This document shows, one piece after another, positions 13,876 to 16,762 of a stretch of DNA of 16,762 bases. The position numbers and the translations under genes are program-made. The stretch comes from an uncultured Acetatifactor sp. (lineage in GTDB: Bacteria; Bacillota; Clostridia; Lachnospirales; Lachnospiraceae), in NCBI GenBank assembly GCA_910585615.1, contig CAJUFO010000090.1, forward strand, positions 1 to 16,762, given 5' to 3'. Numbering within the stretch: position 1 is the first letter of the stretch; the number at the start of each line of letters is the position of its first letter. A model generated the notes under the pieces. That model was not told the origin of the DNA and did no database searches. It saw only the letters and a list, made by a program, of their open reading frames with translations.

Positions 13876-16290
13876 TCACGGTTTCACCACGATGTTCACG
13901 ATCCTGCCCGGCACATAGATTTCCTTGACGATATTCCCGGTCAGCTTATCCCCCAAAGCCTCCTTGGCCGCCGCGATTACGTTTTCCTTTGCCTCGTCCT
14001 TGGGCACGGAGATGGTGGCGCGTATCTTGCCGTTGACCTGGACGCCTACCTCCACGGTGCTCTCCACGGTCTTGGCCTCGTCGTAAGGCGGCCACGTGGT
14101 CTGGTATACCCGGCCGGGGAAGCCCGCCGCCTGCCACAGCTCCTCGGTGATATGGGGAGCCACCGGGTTCAGCAGCGTGATCAATGTCTTGTACTCCCCC
14201 CTGGTGACGGAATTCTTCTTATAAAATTCATTAATCAGGGCCATCATGGCCGCGATGGCGGTGTTGTACTTCAGGCTCTCGAAGTCGCCGGACACCTTCT
14301 TGATGGTCTGGTGCATCTTGGTCTCCAAATCCGCGCTGTAGCCATCCTCTTCCGTCACCATGTCCTGGAGCTTCCAGACCCTCTCTAAGAACCTCCGGCA
14401 GCCCTTCACGCCGTCCTCGCTCCAGGCTGCGCTCATGTCAAAGGCCCCGATGAACATCTCATAGGTGCGCAGGGTGTCCGCGCCGTACTCCCTGACGATG
14501 TCGTCCGGGTTCACCACGTTCCCCCTGGACTTGGACATCTTCTCCCCGTTGGAGCCAAGGATCATGCCGTGGCTGGTGCGCTTCTGGTAAGGCTCCGGGC
14601 AGGGCACATGCCCCTGATCGTAGAGGAACCTGTGCCAGAACCTGGAGTAGAGTAGGTGCAGGGTGGTATGCTCCATGCCGCCATTGTACCAGTCCACGGG
14701 CATCCAGTAGTCCAGGGCCTCCTTGCTGGCCAGGGCATTTTCGTTCTTCGGATCCGTGTAGCGCAGGAAGTACCAGGAGGAGCCTGCCCACTGGGGCATG
14801 GTGTCCGTCTCCCGCTTGGCCGGGCCACCGCAACAGGGACAGGTGGTGTTCACCCAGTCCTCCATGGCCGCCAGCGGGGATTCGCCGTTGTCCGTTGGCT
14901 CGTAGGACTCCACCTCGGGCAGCATCAGGGGCAGTTCGCTTTCGTCCAAAGGCACGAAGCCGCATTTCTCGCATTTCACGATGGGAATGGGCTCGCCCCA
15001 GTAGCGCTGCCTGGAGAACACCCAGTCGCGGAGCTTGAAGTTGGTCTTGCTCTGGCCCAGGCCCTTCTCCTCCAGCCACTCTGTAATCTTTTTCTTGGCA
15101 TCCGCCACGGACAGGCCGTCCAGGAAATCGGAATTCACCAGGACTCCGCTCTCCACATCCGTATACACCGCCTCCTGGACGCTGACGGGGCTTCCTGCCA
15201 CCACCTCGATGATGGGCAGGTCGAACTTCTTGGCGAAGTCCCAGTCCCTCTCGTCATGGGCGGGCACAGCCATGATGGCGCCTGTACCATAGGTCATCAA
15301 TACATAGTCGGAAATCCAGATAGGTATCTCCTTGCCGTTCACGGGATTGGTGGCGGTGAGGCCGTCGATCTCCACGCCGGTCTTGTCCTTGGCCAGCTCC
15401 GTGCGCTCGAAGTCGGACTTCTTGGCCGCCTGCTCCCGGTAGGACACCAAATCGTCGTAATTCCTAATCTCATCTTTATACTTTTCAATCAGCGGATGCT
15501 CCGGGGACACCACCATATAGGTAGCGCCGAAGAGGGTGTCCGGCCTGGTGGTGTAGATGCGCAGCTTCTCCTCCTTTCCGGTGAGGGAGAAGTCCACCTC
15601 CGCGCCCTGAGACTTGCCTATCCAGTTCTTCTGGGACACCTTGACCCGCTCGATGTAGTCCACCGTGTCCAGACCCTGGATGAGCTTGTCGGCGTACTCC
15701 GTAATCTTCAGCATCCACTGGCTCTTCACCTTGCGCACCACCTCCGCGCCGCAGCGCTCGCAGACGCCGTTCACCACCTCTTCGTTGGCCAGTCCCACCT
15801 TACAGGAGGTGCACCAGTTGATGGGCATCTCGCTCTTGTAGGCCAGTCCTGCCTTGAAGAGCTTTAAGAAAATCCACTGGGTCCATTTGTAGTAGTTCGG
15901 GTCGGTGGTGTTCACCTCCCGCTCCCAGTCGAAGGAATAGCCAAGGGCATGGAGCTGGCCCTTGAAGCGCTCCACATTGTTCTTGGTCACGATCCTGGGG
16001 TGGATGTGGTTCTTAATCGCGTAGTTCTCCGTGGGCAGGCCGAAAGCATCCCACCCCATGGGGTAGAGCACGTTGTAGCCCTGCATCCTGCGCTTCCTGG
16101 CCACGATGTCCAGGGCGGTGTAGGGCCTGGGATGGCCTACGTGAAGGCCCTGTCCCGAGGGATAGGGGAACTCCACCAGCGCGTAGTATTTGGGTTTCGA
16201 ATAATCGTCTGAGGTCTGGAAGGCCTTCTCCTGGTCCCAGACCTCCTGCCATTTCTGTTCCACCTCATGGTGATTGTAAGGGATTGCCAT
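13876..16290 (-). CDS. leuS: Leucyl-tRNA synthetase
   Basis: Encodes 804 aa, normal for bacterial LeuRS, and charges tRNA-Leu in the cytoplasm. Class I signature HVGH (residues 50-53, in FPYPSGQGLHVGHPRPYT) and KMSKS (584-588, in GEKMSKSRGN). A zinc-binding insert, CTSCKVGLANEEVVNGVCERC, lies near 160-180, and cysteine pairs CEKCG and CPCCG lie before the WAGSSWYF motif. The CP1 editing domain occupies about 220-420, and the anticodon-binding and C-terminal domains make up the rest, ending VNIVVKP. AAGGAG lies 8 bases before the start at 16290. It is controlled by the T-box leader upstream and is separated from it by a 105-bp tandem repeat. Confidence 0.97.
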   Translation of the reverse strand: MAIPYNHHEVEQKWQEVWDQEKAFQTSDDYSKPKYYALVEFPYPSGQGLHVGHPRPYTALDIVARKRRMQGYNVLYPMGWDAFGLPTENYAIKNHIHPRIVTKNNVERFKGQLHALGYSFDWEREVNTTDPNYYKWTQWIFLKLFKAGLAYKSEMPINWCTSCKVGLANEEVVNGVCERCGAEVVRKVKSQWMLKITEYADKLIQGLDTVDYIERVKVSQKNWIGKSQGAEVDFSLTGKEEKLRIYTTRPDTLFGATYMVVSPEHPLIEKYKDEIRNYDDLVSYREQAAKKSDFERTELAKDKTGVEIDGLTATNPVNGKEIPIWISDYVLMTYGTGAIMAVPAHDERDWDFAKKFDLPIIEVVAGSPVSVQEAVYTDVESGVLVNSDFLDGLSVADAKKKITEWLEEKGLGQSKTNFKLRDWVFSRQRYWGEPIPIVKCEKCGFVPLDESELPLMLPEVESYEPTDNGESPLAAMEDWVNTTCPCCGGPAKRETDTMPQWAGSSWYFLRYTDPKNENALASKEALDYWMPVDWYNGGMEHTTLHLLYSRFWHRFLYDQGHVPCPEPYQKRTSHGMILGSNGEKMSKSRGNVVNPDDIVREYGADTLRTYEMFIGAFDMSAAWSEDGVKGCRRFLERVWKLQDMVTEEDGYSADLETKMHQTIKKVSGDFESLKYNTAIAAMMALINEFYKKNSVTRGEYKTLITLLNPVAPHITEELWQAAGFPGRVYQTTWPPYDEAKTVESTVEVGVQVNGKIRATISVPKDEAKENVIAAAKEALGDKLTGNIVKEIYVPGRIVNIVVKP

Positions 16291-16305
16291 AGTCTTCTCT
16301 CCTTA

Positions 16306-16535
16306 TTCCAGTTCCGCATCTGTACCTACAGTGCCTGTTCCGGCATAGAATTTCCGGCCCCTAGTTCATGCGTCCGTAAATCCTATGGGCACTGTATCTA
16401 CAAATGCTGTTTCCAGTTCCGCATCTGTACCTACAGTGCCTGTTCCGGCATAGAATTTCCGGCCCCTAGTTCATGCGTCCGTAAATCCTATGGGCACTGT
16501 GTGTACAGATGCTGTTTCCAGTTCCGCATCTGTAC
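16306..16535. repeat. 105-bp tandem repeat in the leuS leader (two full copies and a partial third)
   Basis: Copy one is 16306-16410, copy two 16411-16515, and a third partial copy covers 16516-16535. The full copies differ at only three positions, all near the right end. Within each copy, GCATCTGTAC and ACAGTGCC pair with GGCACTGT and GTACAGATGC, giving an 18-bp stem with a 2-nt internal loop (copy two: 16421-16440 with 16493-16512). Copy one keeps the fold with one G-U pair and one mismatch. The partial copy directly abuts the T-tract of the T-box terminator. The unit fits no known protein. Confidence 0.9.
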
Positions 16536-16571
16536 AAAAAAGCCCCTCCGTCAGCTAGAGACGAAAGGGCT
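16536..16571 (-). terminator. Regulated terminator of the leuS T-box
   Basis: On the minus strand, AGCCCTTTCGTC (plus 16560-16571) pairs with GACGGAGGGGCT (plus 16541-16552) with G-U pairs, around a 7-base loop, then six T (plus 16536-16541). It should form when tRNA-Leu is charged. Confidence 0.9.
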
Positions 16572-16762
16572 TATTTTCCGTGGTACCACTCTAATTCACA
16601 GCCCGGACGGGAACCGTCCGAATCCTGTGCACTCGACAATCGATAACGGAATCACCCGCTCCACCCTACCCACGCCGTGGCGCTTCAGGTGAGGACTCCG
16701 AGGCCAGTTGGGGAACTCTCGCTGCCGCCTCGCACCGCCCGGCGGCTCTCTGCAAGTCCGAA
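16536..16762 (-). promoter_or_regulatory. T-box riboswitch leader of leuS
   Basis: The antiterminator motif AGTGGTACCACGG is at plus 16578-16590. The bulge reads TGGT, which can pair with ACCA, the 3' end expected for a tRNA with discriminator A73, as tRNA-Leu has. Upstream (higher coordinates) lie a hairpin, CGGACGG-ttc-CCGTCCG, in the stem III position, and a stem I with AGAGAGCCGCC and GAGAGTTCC elements. The basal helix is GGACT (plus 16755-16759) with AGTCC (plus 16693-16697). A CTC triplet (Leu) just before the 3' strand of the basal helix (plus 16700-16702) is the probable specifier. The leader may start at or just beyond the window edge. Uncharged tRNA-Leu is expected to allow read-through into leuS. 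This explains most of the 472 bases without a gene at the right end. Confidence 0.9.

Noticed and set aside
14656..15867. 403-aa plus-strand open frame
   Set aside because: Antisense to leuS, same type of shadow frame.
16306..16535. CRISPR array
   Set aside because: The unit is one continuous 105-bp tandem repeat with no unique spacers.
16267..16692. 141-aa plus-strand open frame with a repeated peptide
   Set aside because: It arises because the 105-bp unit is a multiple of three; it crosses the T-box and leuS start and has no ribosome site.

Overview
The window looks like chromosome from a spore-forming Clostridia gut lineage, most likely Lachnospiraceae. The reasons are a T-box leader on leuS, a class B sortase with a Lachnospiraceae-style N-terminal extension, a Gly/Cys-rich protein of the kind auto-named 'chorion class high-cysteine protein' in Clostridia, strong AGGAGG-type ribosome binding sites and fairly high GC in the housekeeping genes. 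Family calls come from reading motifs in the translations; no database search was run.

Layout, left to right. (1) 1-990: a lipoprotein gene (minus) with a terminator on each side. (2) 990-6452: a minus-strand cluster read in the order 422-aa helical protein, 1094-aa protein kinase/STAND NTPase, DUF4230 membrane protein. It has a TATAAT promoter in front and a strong terminator behind. (3) 6616-7410: a secreted LysM protein (minus). (4) 7647-7841: a 64-aa protein of unknown function (plus) ending in a hairpin that converges on alaS. (5) 7912-10566: alaS (minus), with no T-box and instead a perfect 12-bp inverted repeat around its -35 box. (6) 10725-11930: class B sortase (minus). (7) 12159-13584: three plus-strand genes, namely a Gly/Cys-rich protein, a 162-aa helical Met-rich protein and a 97-aa helical protein. 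The first two are preceded by sequences that look like sporulation sigma-E/sigma-K promoters. (8) 13660-16762: leuS (minus) under a leucine T-box, with two full copies and a partial third copy of a 105-bp structured tandem repeat between the T-box terminator and the leuS ribosome binding site. A 39-aa micro-ORF follows leuS.

The two least-explained units are the kinase-NTPase cluster and the Cys-rich three-gene group. In the kinase cluster, a degenerate kinase domain, a STAND NTPase switch and a helical repeat tail sit on one polypeptide, paired with a putative regulator and a membrane protein. Base composition changes inside the kinase gene near position 3080, where the NTPase region ends and the helical tail begins, so the tail and everything left of it may have a different history. 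The Cys-rich group may be made in the mother cell during sporulation, which is inferred from promoter-like motifs only.
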